A stretch of DNA of 64,000 bases from LMUY01 sp965199165 (GCA_965199165.1 OZ240681.1:2108001-2172000); one strand, 5' to 3'; positions 8,913-17,747 are shown, counted from the first letter of the stretch. Numbers and translations: made by a program. Notes: a model not told the origin generated them from the sequence alone.

Positions 8913-9893
8913 ATGACCATCCATCGCCGTGCCGTCGTCGGGGGCCTGGCCGCCGCCGCTGCGCTGGGCCGCCCCGCCCGGGCCGCCACGACCACCCTGC
9001 GCTGGGGCACGGTGCTGCCCGTCAGCCATCCCTCCGTCGCGATGATGGACAAGGTCGCCCGGCAGGTGAAGGACGCGACGTCCGGCGCCGTCTCGATCGA
9101 GACGTTCCCCAGCGGGCAGCTGGGCTCGTCGCGCGACGTGATCGAGGCGACGTCCTCCGGGGCGATCCAGATGGTGGACGAGGGCGCGGCGCAGTTCGGC
9201 CAGTTCGTCCCCGCCTTCTCCATCCTGGAGGCGCCGTATATCTGGACCGGCCCCGACCACATGCGCCGCGTGATGGGCTCGGCCATCGTCGGGCCGATGA
9301 ACGCCCAGCTCACCGCGAGCCGGGACATGCGGGTCATAGGCTCCACCTATTATGGGACGCGGCACGTCACGAGCGGTTCCCGCGCGGTGCGGAGTGTCGC
9401 GGACATGGGCGGGTTCAAGCTGCGCATCCCCGAAGTGGACACCTACCGCACCATGGCGGAGGCCTGGGGCGCGCGGCCCACGCCGCTGAACATCGGCGAG
9501 TTGTACCTGGCACTCAGCCAGGGCGCGGTGGACGGGGAGGAGAACCCGCTGCCCACCATCCAGAGTTCGAAGTTCTTCGAGGTGCAGAAGCACCTGGTGC
9601 TGACGGCGCACATCATGACGCCCCGCCTGATCGCCATCAACGAGGCGGCTTGGTCGGGCCTGACACCCGCCCAGCAGGGCATCCTGCGCGACGCCCTGGC
9701 CCAGCACGGCAAGGAGCAGGACGACGAGATCGTGCGCCAGGAGGCCGGCCTGGTCGACACGTTCAAGGCTGCCGGCATGCAGGTAGAGGCGGTGGACATC
9801 GACAGCTTCCGCAAGCCCGTGCTGACGACGCTGCCCGCCAAGTTCGAGGCGAAATGGGGCAAGGGGCTGTGGGACACGATCGCCGCCGCTTGA
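8913..9893 (+). CDS. dctP: TRAP transporter solute-binding protein (DctP family)
   Basis: A 326-residue periplasmic receptor of a TRAP importer. GGGAGG lies 8 bp before ATG 8913. The N-terminus MTIHRRAVVGGLAAAAALG ending ARAAT resembles a signal peptide with a weak twin-Arg-like region. The mature part starts TLRWGTVLPVSHP and contains the signature segments GLGSS-like QLGSSRDVIEATSSGAIQM, FKLRIPEVDTYRTMAEAWGARPTP (with the ligand-carboxylate arginine) and YLALSQGAVDGEENP. It is directly followed by the small and large membrane subunits. Ligands of this family are usually organic or sugar acids, so the system may import the sugar acid or lactone used by the upstream enzymes. Confidence 0.92.
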   Translation: MTIHRRAVVGGLAAAAALGRPARAATTTLRWGTVLPVSHPSVAMMDKVARQVKDATSGAVSIETFPSGQLGSSRDVIEATSSGAIQMVDEGAAQFGQFVPAFSILEAPYIWTGPDHMRRVMGSAIVGPMNAQLTASRDMRVIGSTYYGTRHVTSGSRAVRSVADMGGFKLRIPEVDTYRTMAEAWGARPTPLNIGELYLALSQGAVDGEENPLPTIQSSKFFEVQKHLVLTAHIMTPRLIAINEAAWSGLTPAQQGILRDALAQHGKEQDDEIVRQEAGLVDTFKAAGMQVEAVDIDSFRKPVLTTLPAKFEAKWGKGLWDTIAAA

Positions 9894-10363
9894 TCCGCCT
9901 GCTCGACCGCGCGCTCGAGGCGATCGCCTGCGCGCTACTGGTCACGCTGCTGGTGGTCGTGCTGCTCGGCGTGGTCACCCGCGCGGCCAACGACCCGCTG
10001 ATCTGGACCGACGAGGGCGCCCGCTTCCTCATGGTGTGGCTGGCGTGCTTCGGCTGGATGGTGGCCGGGCGCAAGCGGGCGCATGTCCGCATCCGCTACT
10101 TCCAGGACCTCCTGCCGTCAGCGCTGCACCGCGGGGTGGAGCGGGTGATCCAGCTGGCCCTGGCCGTGTTCGGCTGCGCGGTCGCCTTCTTCGGGACGAG
10201 CCTGGTGCGGCGCAATTTGGGCCTGGACGCGACCACGCTGCCGCTCTCGATGGCGTGGCTCTACGCCCCGCTGGTCCCGGCCGGCCTCGTCATGGCGGCG
10301 CAGGCAGCCGGCCAGGCGGTGCAGCGGCCCGCCTCCCCGATCGGCGAGACGCTGATAGAATGA
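9890..10363 (+). CDS. dctQ: TRAP transporter small permease (DctQ family)
   Basis: Encodes 157 residues with four hydrophobic segments, the expected DctQ topology. The start is assigned to TTG 9890 because it overlaps the dctP stop as TTGA and because the family's N-terminal helix (RLLDRALEAIACALLVTLL) begins immediately. No ATG or GTG start fits better. The conserved segments WTDEGARFLMVWLACFGWMVAG and KRAHVRIRYF match the family pattern (an E-x2-RF-x4-W and an R-x-HI-like motif). The stop overlaps the dctM start (ATGA). It bridges the receptor and the large transport subunit in the inner membrane. Confidence 0.88.
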   Translation: MIRLLDRALEAIACALLVTLLVVVLLGVVTRAANDPLIWTDEGARFLMVWLACFGWMVAGRKRAHVRIRYFQDLLPSALHRGVERVIQLALAVFGCAVAFFGTSLVRRNLGLDATTLPLSMAWLYAPLVPAGLVMAAQAAGQAVQRPASPIGETLIE

Positions 10364-11643
10364 CCGAACTGATGTTCGGCGTGGGCGCGGCCTGGCTGGC
10401 GGCCATCCTGTCGGGCCTGCCGCTGTTCGCCGCGATGGGCCTGGCGGCGCTGGCCTTCGTCGGGTTGGCGGGGCTGTCGCCCTCCATCGTGCCGCAGAAG
10501 ATGGCGCAGGCGATGAACTCCTTTCCGATCGTGGCGGCGCCGCTGTTCATCCTGATGGGCAACCTGCTCAGCGCGTCGCGCATCACCGACCGCATCGTGC
10601 GGTTCGCGACTGCGGTCACCGGGTCGCTGCGCGGCGGCTATGCGCAGGCCAGCATCGTCTCCAGCCTGATCTTCGCGGGGATGGCGGGCTCGGCCGTGGC
10701 GGATGCCGCCGGCACGGGGGCGGTGGAGATCCGGGCGATGAAGCGCGCCGGCTACCGTGCGGAGACCGCGGCGGCGATCAACGCCTCCGCCGCCACGATT
10801 GGCGCCATCGTCCCGCCCAGCCTGCCGATCGTGATCTTCGGCGTGACGTCGGACATCTCGGTCGGCCGGCTGTTCCTGGCCGGCATCATCCCCGGGCTGC
10901 TGATGGCCGGCTCGCTCATGACCATGGTGGCGGTGATCGGCAAGCGCCAGGGCTTCCCCAGCCAGCGCTTCGCCGGCTTCGGGGAGATAGGACGCTCCTT
11001 CCGCGATGGGTTCTTCGCGCTGATGGCCCCGGCCATCCTGCTGGGCGGGATGTTCAGCGGCTACTTCACGCCGACGGAGGCCGCGTCCGTCGCCAGCCTG
11101 TATGCCCTGCTGCTGGGGCTGGTGGTCTACCGCACGCTGCGCCCGGCCGACATCGTCCGCGTGCTGGTGGAGACGGTGGAGACGGCGGGCATCGTCACCG
11201 TGCTGGTGATGGCGGCGGGCGCGCTGGGCTGGTGCATGTCGATCTCGCGCGTGCCGCAGACGGTCACCCCGGCGATCACGGCCTCCATCCACAGCCCGCT
11301 GGTCTTCCTGCTGGTGTGCAACGTGCTGCTGCTCGCGGTGGGCTGCTTCATGGAGACGCTGGCGGCGTTGCTGATCCTGATCCCGATCCTGGTGCCGGCG
11401 GCGCACAGCTTCGGCATCGCGCCCGTGCAGTTCGGCATCATCATGATCTTCAACCTGATCCTGGGCACGATCCACCCGCCGGTCGGAGTCGTGCTGTTCA
11501 TCACATCGCGCATCGCCGAGATCTCGTTCGAGACCATGTCGCGCGCGGTGCTTCCTTGGCTGGTGCCGCTGCTGGCCGTGCTCGCCGCGATCACGCTCTG
11601 GCCACCCTTGACGACGTGGCTGCCCGGCCTGCTGATGGATTAG
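10360..11643 (+). CDS. dctM: TRAP transporter large permease (DctM family)
   Basis: A 427-residue transport subunit with about twelve hydrophobic segments. The family signatures MNSFPIVAAPLFILMGNLL, GGYAQASIVSSLIFAGMAGSAVADAAGTG and ASAATIGAIVPPSLPIVIFG are present, as is GYFTPTEAASVASLYALLLG in the second half. It uses the sodium gradient to import the solute captured by DctP. It ends the plus-strand operon that starts with the isomerase-like gene; the next gene is convergent 20 bp away. No obvious intrinsic terminator with a T-run is present in this gap. Confidence 0.93.
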   Translation: MTELMFGVGAAWLAAILSGLPLFAAMGLAALAFVGLAGLSPSIVPQKMAQAMNSFPIVAAPLFILMGNLLSASRITDRIVRFATAVTGSLRGGYAQASIVSSLIFAGMAGSAVADAAGTGAVEIRAMKRAGYRAETAAAINASAATIGAIVPPSLPIVIFGVTSDISVGRLFLAGIIPGLLMAGSLMTMVAVIGKRQGFPSQRFAGFGEIGRSFRDGFFALMAPAILLGGMFSGYFTPTEAASVASLYALLLGLVVYRTLRPADIVRVLVETVETAGIVTVLVMAAGALGWCMSISRVPQTVTPAITASIHSPLVFLLVCNVLLLAVGCFMETLAALLILIPILVPAAHSFGIAPVQFGIIMIFNLILGTIHPPVGVVLFITSRIAEISFETMSRAVLPWLVPLLAVLAAITLWPPLTTWLPGLLMD

Positions 11644-11662
11644 GGAGGGCCGGTCCCGTGGC

Positions 11663-12604
11663 CTACTGGGGCTGTCCACCGACGGCGGCAGCCAGAGCGG
11701 CGGCCGACAGCCAGGCGGCTTCGACCCGCGGACCAAGCAGCCAATCCCCGCAAGCGCCCAGGCCACGCGCCGCGTCCCACAGCATCGGCTCCCCCACGCG
11801 GCCGGAGCGGGCGTAGCGCCACCGATGGGCCGTTGCGGCAAGGCAGTCCGGCAACGTCGCGCCGACCCGTTCGGACAGCGCCGCCAGCAACGCGGCAACG
11901 ATCACCCCCGGTTCCTGCTCCAGCTGCACGACGGACCAGGCCGGTCCGGCTTGGATGACCCAGGCTTCGGGCCCGCCGCGCCCGGGCTTGGCCGAGTTGC
12001 GCGCCGCCCAGCCGATGGGCCCGTCCTCCCGCAGGATGTCCGCCGCGACCGGGAGCGCCGAGGCGAACGCCGCCATGACCGTCCAGCACGGCTGCGAGGG
12101 CGTCGACGTGGCGTGGGCCGCGAGCGCCGGTGCCACGGGCTGCAGCAGCGGCGCCGCGTTCTCCGCCGGCACGGCGAGCAGGACGCTGTCGAACGGCCCG
12201 GCGTCCAGCCCTTCACCGTGGAGGCGCCAGTTGCCCGGGCCGCCAGACAGCGCGTCGACCCGGGTCTGCCAGCGCACGTCGGCACCCTGGGCCAGGTGCT
12301 TGACCGGCGCGTTCATCGCGGGCACGCCGACCCAGCAATCCGGCCCCGCGGCAGGCCAGGGCGCCACCAGCCCGGATCGCTCCCACGCTTCCGTTTGGCG
12401 GCGAAAGGCGGGATCGCGGGCGGTGAAATACTGCGCGCCATGGTCGAAGGCAGCCTCCCCCGACGGCGTGGCGAGGCGGCGGCTGGACATGCGCCCACCT
12501 GGACCGCGACCCTTGTCGAACAGCGCGACCGCATGACCGCCCGCCCGCAGGTCCCCCGCGCAGGTCAAGCCGGCCAGCCCGGCCCCAACGATCGCGATCT
12601 TCAT
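11663..12604 (-). CDS. Renalase-like NAD(P)/FAD-dependent amine oxidase
   Basis: A 313-residue flavoprotein of the COG3380/renalase-like group. The FAD-binding Rossmann motif is at the N-terminus (IAIVGAGLAGLTCAGDL) followed by the acidic residue in ALFDKGRGPGGRMSSRR, a hallmark of this family. FDHGAQYFTARDP follows, and the C-terminal flavin motif region includes ARGLGACGDWLLGPRVEAAWLS. It is the last gene of the seven-gene minus operon starting at the binding protein at 19.26 kb and lies 25 bp after the ornithine-cyclodeaminase-like gene. In related operons such proteins may oxidise an amine or reduced nicotinamide isomers. The role here is not known, but linkage suggests oxidation of a pathway intermediate or repair. 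Confidence 0.8.
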   Translation of the reverse strand: MKIAIVGAGLAGLTCAGDLRAGGHAVALFDKGRGPGGRMSSRRLATPSGEAAFDHGAQYFTARDPAFRRQTEAWERSGLVAPWPAAGPDCWVGVPAMNAPVKHLAQGADVRWQTRVDALSGGPGNWRLHGEGLDAGPFDSVLLAVPAENAAPLLQPVAPALAAHATSTPSQPCWTVMAAFASALPVAADILREDGPIGWAARNSAKPGRGGPEAWVIQAGPAWSVVQLEQEPGVIVAALLAALSERVGATLPDCLAATAHRWRYARSGRVGEPMLWDAARGLGACGDWLLGPRVEAAWLSAAALAAAVGGQPQ

Positions 12605-12629
12605 GGCTTTTCCCCTCGCCCGCCTTGCC

Positions 12630-13625
12630 TCAGCCCGCCGCGTTCTCGCCCAAGGTCAGCATCGTGCCGAGGCCCAGCGTCGCGGCGTCCCGCAGTACCC
12701 GCCCGGCGAGCGCCACGTCGAACAGGTTCAACCCGAAGCTGGAGAAGTAGACGCAGGCGCCTTGCGATGGACGCCAGCCGTCGAGCACGAGCGCGGCCAG
12801 GTCGGCGGCGACCCGGCTGGGCGGGAAGCGGCCGGCGCGGTGCATCTGGAAGAGGCTCTTGGCGCTCGTCAGGCGGAACTCGCCCCAGAGGTCCACCAGC
12901 ACGGCATCGGCCTGGTCGATCGCGGCAAAGCTGACTTCGTGGTAGCCGATCTGCAGGATCATGCGCCCCGGGCGCAACGCGTCCACATCCAGGATCGGCG
13001 CCGCGGCCGCGGTGCAGCAGATCACGGCATCGGCGCCGGCGACCGCGTCGGCGATGCCGGGCACGAAGCGCAGCGGCCATGGGGCGCTCACCGCTGCCAT
13101 CATCACCGCCGCGCGGGCAGGCGAGCGGTTCCACACGGTCACGCCGGCCAGGCCGGGGAACATCGCCGCCAGCATCCGAAGGTGCGCGGTCGCCTGCGCG
13201 CCGGCACCGAGCAGGGTGACGTGCCGGATCGCGGCACCGGCGCCGAGCTGCATGGCCAAGGCGGACGCGGCGGCGGTGCGCGTGGCAGTCAGCTGCGCAC
13301 TCTCCACGAGGCCGAGCGGCAATCCGGTCGCGGCGTCGTTCACCACCGTCACCGACACCACGGAGGGCGCGCCGTCCGGCACGGGCGTGCGATGGGCGGT
13401 CCACTTCACCCCGGCGAGGCCCAGCGCCCCGCCGAGCCGGGCCGGCAAGGCGTAGGCGCGCGCCTGCGGGGAGCCGCCGAGCGAGACGGAGGTCTCGGCC
13501 GGCATCTCGGCATCGCCCGCCCGCCACAACGCCAGGGCGGCGCGCAGGTCGGCGACCGCCGCGCGGCTGTCCAGCCCGCCGGCGGCTGCAACATCCGCCT
13601 GGGTGAGGAAGCGGAACGGGATCAC
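12630..13625 (-). CDS. Ornithine cyclodeaminase / mu-crystallin family protein
   Basis: Encodes 331 residues, the usual family size. The N-terminal dimerisation part contains FRFLTQADVAAAGG, and the NAD(P)-binding Rossmann segment is HVTLLGAGAQATAHLRMLAAMFP (about residues 135-157), followed by VTVWNRSPARA. LVDLWGEF lies in the C-terminal part. The KWTAHR segment (about residue 75) carries the substrate-binding lysine/arginine seen in this family. Members reduce cyclic or linear imino acids, deaminate ornithine or act as opine-type dehydrogenases. It lies between the PLP enzyme (9 bp upstream) and the flavoprotein, consistent with a pathway breaking down an amino-acid derivative via an imine. 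The substrate is unknown. Confidence 0.85.
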   Translation of the reverse strand: MIPFRFLTQADVAAAGGLDSRAAVADLRAALALWRAGDAEMPAETSVSLGGSPQARAYALPARLGGALGLAGVKWTAHRTPVPDGAPSVVSVTVVNDAATGLPLGLVESAQLTATRTAAASALAMQLGAGAAIRHVTLLGAGAQATAHLRMLAAMFPGLAGVTVWNRSPARAAVMMAAVSAPWPLRFVPGIADAVAGADAVICCTAAAAPILDVDALRPGRMILQIGYHEVSFAAIDQADAVLVDLWGEFRLTSAKSLFQMHRAGRFPPSRVAADLAALVLDGWRPSQGACVYFSSFGLNLFDVALAGRVLRDAATLGLGTMLTLGENAAG

Positions 13626-13634
13626 CGTGCGGCG

Positions 13635-14630
13635 CTATGGCTCGGTGAGCGCGCGGGCGAAGGGGTAGAGCGCGGGGCTGCCGCCGCAATGCAGGAACAG
13701 CACCTCCGCGCCCGCGGCGATGGCGCCGGAGCCGACCAGGCTGAACAACCCGTCCATCGCCTTGCCCGTGTAGACCGGGTCCAGCAGGACGCCCTCCTGT
13801 CCGGCCACGCGCCGGATCGCGGCGACGCCGCCCGCGCTGGGCTTGCCGTAGCCCGGCCCGACATGCCGGTCCTCCACCCAGATGTCGTCCGGCGCGAACC
13901 GCATGTCCCAGCCCAGCAACGCCGCGCACTCGCCGGCCATGGTCGCGACGCGTTGCTGGAACCACGCGCTGTCCCGGCTGACGCTGATGCCGACCACCCG
14001 CGTGCCGGGCCAGTGGCGCCGCACGCCCACGTGCAGGCCGGCCAGCGTCCCGCCCGAGCCCACGGGGGCGACGATCACGTCCGGCCGGGCGCCGCCGCTT
14101 TGCGCCAGTTGCGCCTCCATCTCCTCCACCGCGCGGACGTAGCCGAGTGCGCCAAGCGGGTTGGCCCCGCCCAGCGGGATGACGTAGGGCACCGTCCCGG
14201 CGTCGCGGGCGGCCTGCGCATGGGCCTCCATCCGGCCGTCGATCAGGTGGAAGTAGTCGTCCGGGTCGAGGAACTCGAGCGTCGCGTTGAACAGCCGGTC
14301 GAGCAGCAGGTTGCCCTGGTATTCCGCCGGCGCGTCCCCCCGCAGCACCAGCACGGCGGCCATGCCGAAGCGGCAGGCAGCCGCGGCGACCATGCGGGCA
14401 TGGTTGGATTGGTGGCCGCCGGTGGTGATCAGCACGCCCGCCCCGAGCGCCACCGCGTCCGCCATCAGGAACTCCAGCTTGCGGACCTTGTTCCCGCCGC
14501 CGCCGAAGCCGGAGTAGTCGTCCCGCTTGATCCGCAGCCGCACGCCGAGCTCGCGGCCGACCCGGTCCAGAGGCTCGATCGGCGTCGGGAAGAAGCCGAG
14601 GTCGAGGCGCGCGAAATCGTCGGGGGTCAT
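13635..14630 (-). CDS. PLP-dependent D-cysteine desulfhydrase / ACC deaminase-family protein
   Basis: About 331 residues of the fold-type II PLP family that contains D-cysteine desulfhydrase and 1-aminocyclopropane-1-carboxylate deaminase. ATG 14630 gives MTPDDFARLDLGFFPTPIEPL and overlaps the M20 gene stop by 4 bp. Key marks are IKRDDYSGFGGGGNKVRKLEFL (lysine of the Schiff base in GGGNKVRKL), TTGGHQSNHARMVAAAA (cofactor phosphate and substrate loop), and VIVAPVGSGGTLAGLH. The reaction is likely beta-elimination or deamination of a small amino acid released by the upstream deacylase, giving ammonia and a keto acid. D-cysteine itself is only one possible substrate. Confidence 0.83.
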   Translation of the reverse strand: MTPDDFARLDLGFFPTPIEPLDRVGRELGVRLRIKRDDYSGFGGGGNKVRKLEFLMADAVALGAGVLITTGGHQSNHARMVAAAACRFGMAAVLVLRGDAPAEYQGNLLLDRLFNATLEFLDPDDYFHLIDGRMEAHAQAARDAGTVPYVIPLGGANPLGALGYVRAVEEMEAQLAQSGGARPDVIVAPVGSGGTLAGLHVGVRRHWPGTRVVGISVSRDSAWFQQRVATMAGECAALLGWDMRFAPDDIWVEDRHVGPGYGKPSAGGVAAIRRVAGQEGVLLDPVYTGKAMDGLFSLVGSGAIAAGAEVLFLHCGGSPALYPFARALTEP

Positions 14631-15970
14631 GCTGGGACTCCAATCTTGGGAGGGACGGCGCAGAGCTCGGCGACCGCGGGAAGCCATGCGAGCATGGAGG
14701 CGAGGAAGCGGTCCAGGCCATCGAGGGTGACGAACTCGTCGACGCCGTGGGCGTTCCCGCCGCGGCCCATTCCGCCGATCAGGAAGCAGGGCGCCACCGC
14801 CGCCATGGCGTAGGCCGGCATCGCGCCGAGCGCCCAGGGCCAGACCTGCGGCGCCGCCCCGGCCTGCCGGTAGGTCTGGACCAGAGCCGTCACGGCCGGG
14901 TGCGCGGCCGGAAAGCGGTGGCCGGGGTAGCTGTCCTCGATCAGCAGCTCCGCCGGGCCGAACGCGGTGCGCAGCTGGGCCAGGATCGCCGCGGGGTCGA
15001 CGCCGGGCGGCAGCCGCAGGTCGAACCGTGCCTCCGCGGCGGAGGGGATGACCGCGCGCCCATCCGTCGGCTCGGTGGCGAGCGAGGCGAGATTGAGCGT
15101 GGTTGCGGTCAACGCGGCCGTGAGCAAGGCCGCCGCGTCACCCGCCATGCTGAAGCCGCTCGAGTTGCGGAAGGCGAGCTCACGCGCCGGGTCGAACCCG
15201 GCGGCGAGCGCCGCCACGACCGGGCGCGCGTCCGCCGGCAGGTCGCAGGCGCCGAGCGAACCCGCTCGCAACGGGGCAAGCGCGTCCACCAGGCGCCAGG
15301 CCGGGTTGGCGATCCACGGGGCGTTGCTGGAGTGGATCGCGCTGGAGGGGCCGTCCGCGACGCGAATGCGCCCATGGGCGATCCCCTTGGAGCCGAGATA
15401 GACGCGCGGAGGCCCGCCGCCATACTCGCAGAAGGACGGGAACAGCGCCGCGTCGCAAGGCCGGACGGGCGTGGCGGGGTCGAGCAGGTAGCGGCGCAGG
15501 GCGGCGCTCCCGCTCTCCTCCTCGCCGTCCAGCAGGATCTCCACATTGGCGTCCAGCGCGTCAGCCTCCAGCAACGCGGCCAGCGCCACCAGCATGCCGG
15601 CAAGCGGACCCTTGTTGTTCTCCGCACCGCGCGCGACGTAGCAGGCGCCGAGCCCCGGCAGCTCCGCGATGCCGCCGGCGAACGGCGGCACGGTCCATCC
15701 CGCCGGGTTTGCCGGCATGACGTCGTACATGTTGTAGAGCAGGATGGTCACCGCCGCGCCGCGGTCGATCCGTGCGTGGACTACAGGGGCCGCGCCCGAA
15801 TCGTCGTTGCCGACGAGCTCGGCGTGCAGTTCGTCCCGCAGGTGGGCGGCCAACGTGGCGGCCATCCGGTCCGTCGCCGAACCCGCCACGGATTCGATCG
15901 GCGTCCATGCCCCGAGCAGGGCCAGGCATCGCTGCCGCAGCGCGGCCGGGGAGGGGAGCCAGGGGCGCAT
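14627..15970 (-). CDS. M20-family peptidase / N-acyl-amino-acid deacylase
   Basis: A 447-residue zinc hydrolase of the M20/ArgE/DapE family. The active-site stretch LLYNMYDVMPANP (about residues 75-88) supplies the first metal-binding Asp, although the usual H-x-D is changed to Y-x-D. ARGAENNKGPLAGML has the bridging acidic position altered (the family usually has D-x-K-G here), and LLDGEEESGS holds the catalytic glutamate pair. It starts 3 bp after the DppB gene and ends inside the PLP gene start. It probably deacylates or trims a peptide-like substrate imported by the adjacent transporter. The histidine change to tyrosine at the metal site is unusual and could affect metal content. Confidence 0.82.
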   Translation of the reverse strand: MRPWLPSPAALRQRCLALLGAWTPIESVAGSATDRMAATLAAHLRDELHAELVGNDDSGAAPVVHARIDRGAAVTILLYNMYDVMPANPAGWTVPPFAGGIAELPGLGACYVARGAENNKGPLAGMLVALAALLEADALDANVEILLDGEEESGSAALRRYLLDPATPVRPCDAALFPSFCEYGGGPPRVYLGSKGIAHGRIRVADGPSSAIHSSNAPWIANPAWRLVDALAPLRAGSLGACDLPADARPVVAALAAGFDPARELAFRNSSGFSMAGDAAALLTAALTATTLNLASLATEPTDGRAVIPSAAEARFDLRLPPGVDPAAILAQLRTAFGPAELLIEDSYPGHRFPAAHPAVTALVQTYRQAGAAPQVWPWALGAMPAYAMAAVAPCFLIGGMGRGGNAHGVDEFVTLDGLDRFLASMLAWLPAVAELCAVPPKIGVPA

Positions 15971-15972
15971 CG

Positions 15973-16887
15973 CTACAGCCGGACCCGCGGGTTGAGGGCC
16001 ACGTAGGCCAGGTCGACCAACAGGTTGACGACGACGAACACGGCCGCCGCGAGCAGCACGATGGCTTGCACCAGGGGGAAGTCGCGGTTCTGGATCGCCT
16101 GCACCGCGAGCCGGCCGATGCCGGGCCAGGCGAAGATGATCTCCGTCACCAGGGCGCCGCCCAGCAGGGATGCGAACTGCATCGCCTGGATCGTCACCAC
16201 CGGGATCAGCGCGTTGCGCAGGGCGTGGCGGAGCACGACCCGGCTCTCCCGCAGGCCCTTGGCCCGGGCGGTGCGCACGTAGTCCTGCTGCAGCGCCTCG
16301 ACCAGGCTGACGCGCACCAGCCGCGTCACCGCGCTCATGTAGTAAGCGCCGAGGCTGATCGCCGGCAGCACCAGGTGCCGCACGTCGCCGTAGCCGCCGG
16401 TGGGGAGCAGCCGCCAATCCAGCGCCACGACCAGGATCAGGATCAGGCCGAGCCAGAACACCGGGACCGCCTGGCCCGACAGCGCGACCAGGCGGACGAA
16501 CAGGTCCAACGGCGTGCCGGCGGCCACCGCGGCGAGGATGCCGAAGGCGAAGCCCAGCAGCGTGCTCCAGGCCAGCGCCGCGACCGCCAGCAGGGCGGTG
16601 GCCGGCAGGCGCTCGGCGATCAGGTGCAGCACCGGCTGCCCGAACCGGAGCGACTGCCCGAAATCACCGCTGAGGACCTGGCCGAGGTAGCGGAGGAACT
16701 GCAGCAGCGCCGGGTCGTCGAACCCCATGGCGTGACGGTATTGGGCCAGTTCGGCGCGGCTGGCGCTGGGCGGCAGCATCAGCGCCGCCGGATCGCCGGT
16801 GAGGAACAGCGCGAAGAACACGACCGCGCAGACGCCGAACAGAACGACGAGCGACACGCCCAGCCGCCGCAGGATGAAGCCGGTCAT
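15973..16887 (-). CDS. Peptide/nickel-type ABC transporter permease (DppB/OppB family)
   Basis: Encodes 304 residues from ATG 16887 (MTGFILRRLGVSLVVLFGV), which overlaps the DppC stop by 4 bp. The N-terminus with ILRRL followed by a membrane helix is a DppB hallmark. The segment MGFDDPALLQFLRYLGQVLSGDFGQSLRFGQPV matches the family's periplasmic loop, and the EAA loop is DYVRTARAKGLRESRVVLRHALRNALIPV. Six membrane segments are visible. It pairs with DppC to import an oligopeptide or similar compound. The operon contains no DppD/DppF ATPases, so ATPases must be shared from elsewhere in the genome. Confidence 0.92.
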   Translation of the reverse strand: MTGFILRRLGVSLVVLFGVCAVVFFALFLTGDPAALMLPPSASRAELAQYRHAMGFDDPALLQFLRYLGQVLSGDFGQSLRFGQPVLHLIAERLPATALLAVAALAWSTLLGFAFGILAAVAAGTPLDLFVRLVALSGQAVPVFWLGLILILVVALDWRLLPTGGYGDVRHLVLPAISLGAYYMSAVTRLVRVSLVEALQQDYVRTARAKGLRESRVVLRHALRNALIPVVTIQAMQFASLLGGALVTEIIFAWPGIGRLAVQAIQNRDFPLVQAIVLLAAAVFVVVNLLVDLAYVALNPRVRL

Positions 16888-17747
16888 GCGGCGCGCCGAT
16901 CCATCTGGCGCACCAGGCCGTCGCCCAGCAGGTTGAAGCCGACCACCAGGGCGGAGATGACGATCCCCGGGTAGATCACCATCCAACTGGCGATCAGCAG
17001 GAACGACCGACCGTCGCCGATCAGGTTGCCGAGCGTGGGAGTGGGCGGCTGCACGCCGAGGCCGAGGAAGCCGACCGACGCCTCCAGCACCACCAGGCGC
17101 GGCAGGTCGAGCGTGAGCAGCACGATCTGCGACGGCAGGATGTTGGGCAGGATGTGGCGGCCGAGCACCCGCCCGGTGCCGCCGCCGATCGCACGGGCGG
17201 CCTCGACATACTCGAGTTCGCGGACCTCCAGGGTGCGGGCCCGTGCGGCCCGGGCGTACACGGCCCATCCCGTCACCCCGAGCACGACTACCAGGTTGGC
17301 GATGCCCGAGCCGATGACGGCCATGACCAGCAGGATGAGCAGGATGAAGGGAATGGCCAGCTGGATGTCGGCGAGCCGCATGACCATGCTGTCGACCACG
17401 CCGCCCAGGTAGCCGGCACAGATGCCGAGCGCGGTGCCCAGGCAGGCGCCGATGGCGCCGGCGACCAGGACGATGCCCAAGGAGATGCGCGTGCCTTCGA
17501 TGATGCGCGCGAGCAGATCCCGCCCAATCTGGTCGCTGCCGAGCGGGTAGGCCCTGCCCGCGACGATGCTGCCCGGCGGCTTCATCGTCGCGAACAGCGA
17601 GCCGCTGATGGGATCGGCGCGCCAGACGACGCTGCCCAGCGTCGCCAGCAGCACCACCGCCGCCAGCAGCAAGCCCCCGACCGCGAGATCCAGCATGGGG
17701 ATCGCGCGCCAGGGGCCGCGCATCCATCCTGGCAGGCGCCGCCGCAC
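16884..17747 (-). CDS. Peptide/nickel-type ABC transporter permease (DppC/OppC family)
   Basis: A 287-residue inner-membrane permease. The N-terminal cytoplasmic stretch precedes a first helix (AVGGLLLAAVVLLATLGSVV). The family loop HPLGSD-like YPLGSDQIGRDLLARIIEGTRISLGI is near residue 70, and the EAA loop is LEYVEAARAIGGGTGRVLGRHILPNILPSQIV. It starts 9 bp after the binding-protein gene and overlaps dppB by 4 bp, so it is part of one operon. Partnership with the upstream SBP_bac_5 receptor is clear. Substrate class is peptide, amino-acid derivative or opine by family, not determined. Confidence 0.92.
   Translation of the reverse strand: MRRRLPGWMRGPWRAIPMLDLAVGGLLLAAVVLLATLGSVVWRADPISGSLFATMKPPGSIVAGRAYPLGSDQIGRDLLARIIEGTRISLGIVLVAGAIGACLGTALGICAGYLGGVVDSMVMRLADIQLAIPFILLILLVMAVIGSGIANLVVVLGVTGWAVYARAARARTLEVRELEYVEAARAIGGGTGRVLGRHILPNILPSQIVLLTLDLPRLVVLEASVGFLGLGVQPPTPTLGNLIGDGRSFLLIASWMVIYPGIVISALVVGFNLLGDGLVRQMDRRAA

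Noticed and set aside
10261..11898. Minus-strand open frame of about 545 codons opposite the TRAP permease genes
   Set aside because: Low-complexity Arg/Gln/His-rich shadow of dctQ and dctM; no start context or family match.
12603..14813. Plus-strand open frame of about 736 codons across the OCD and PLP enzyme genes
   Set aside because: Antisense shadow; the minus-strand proteins show complete family motifs.
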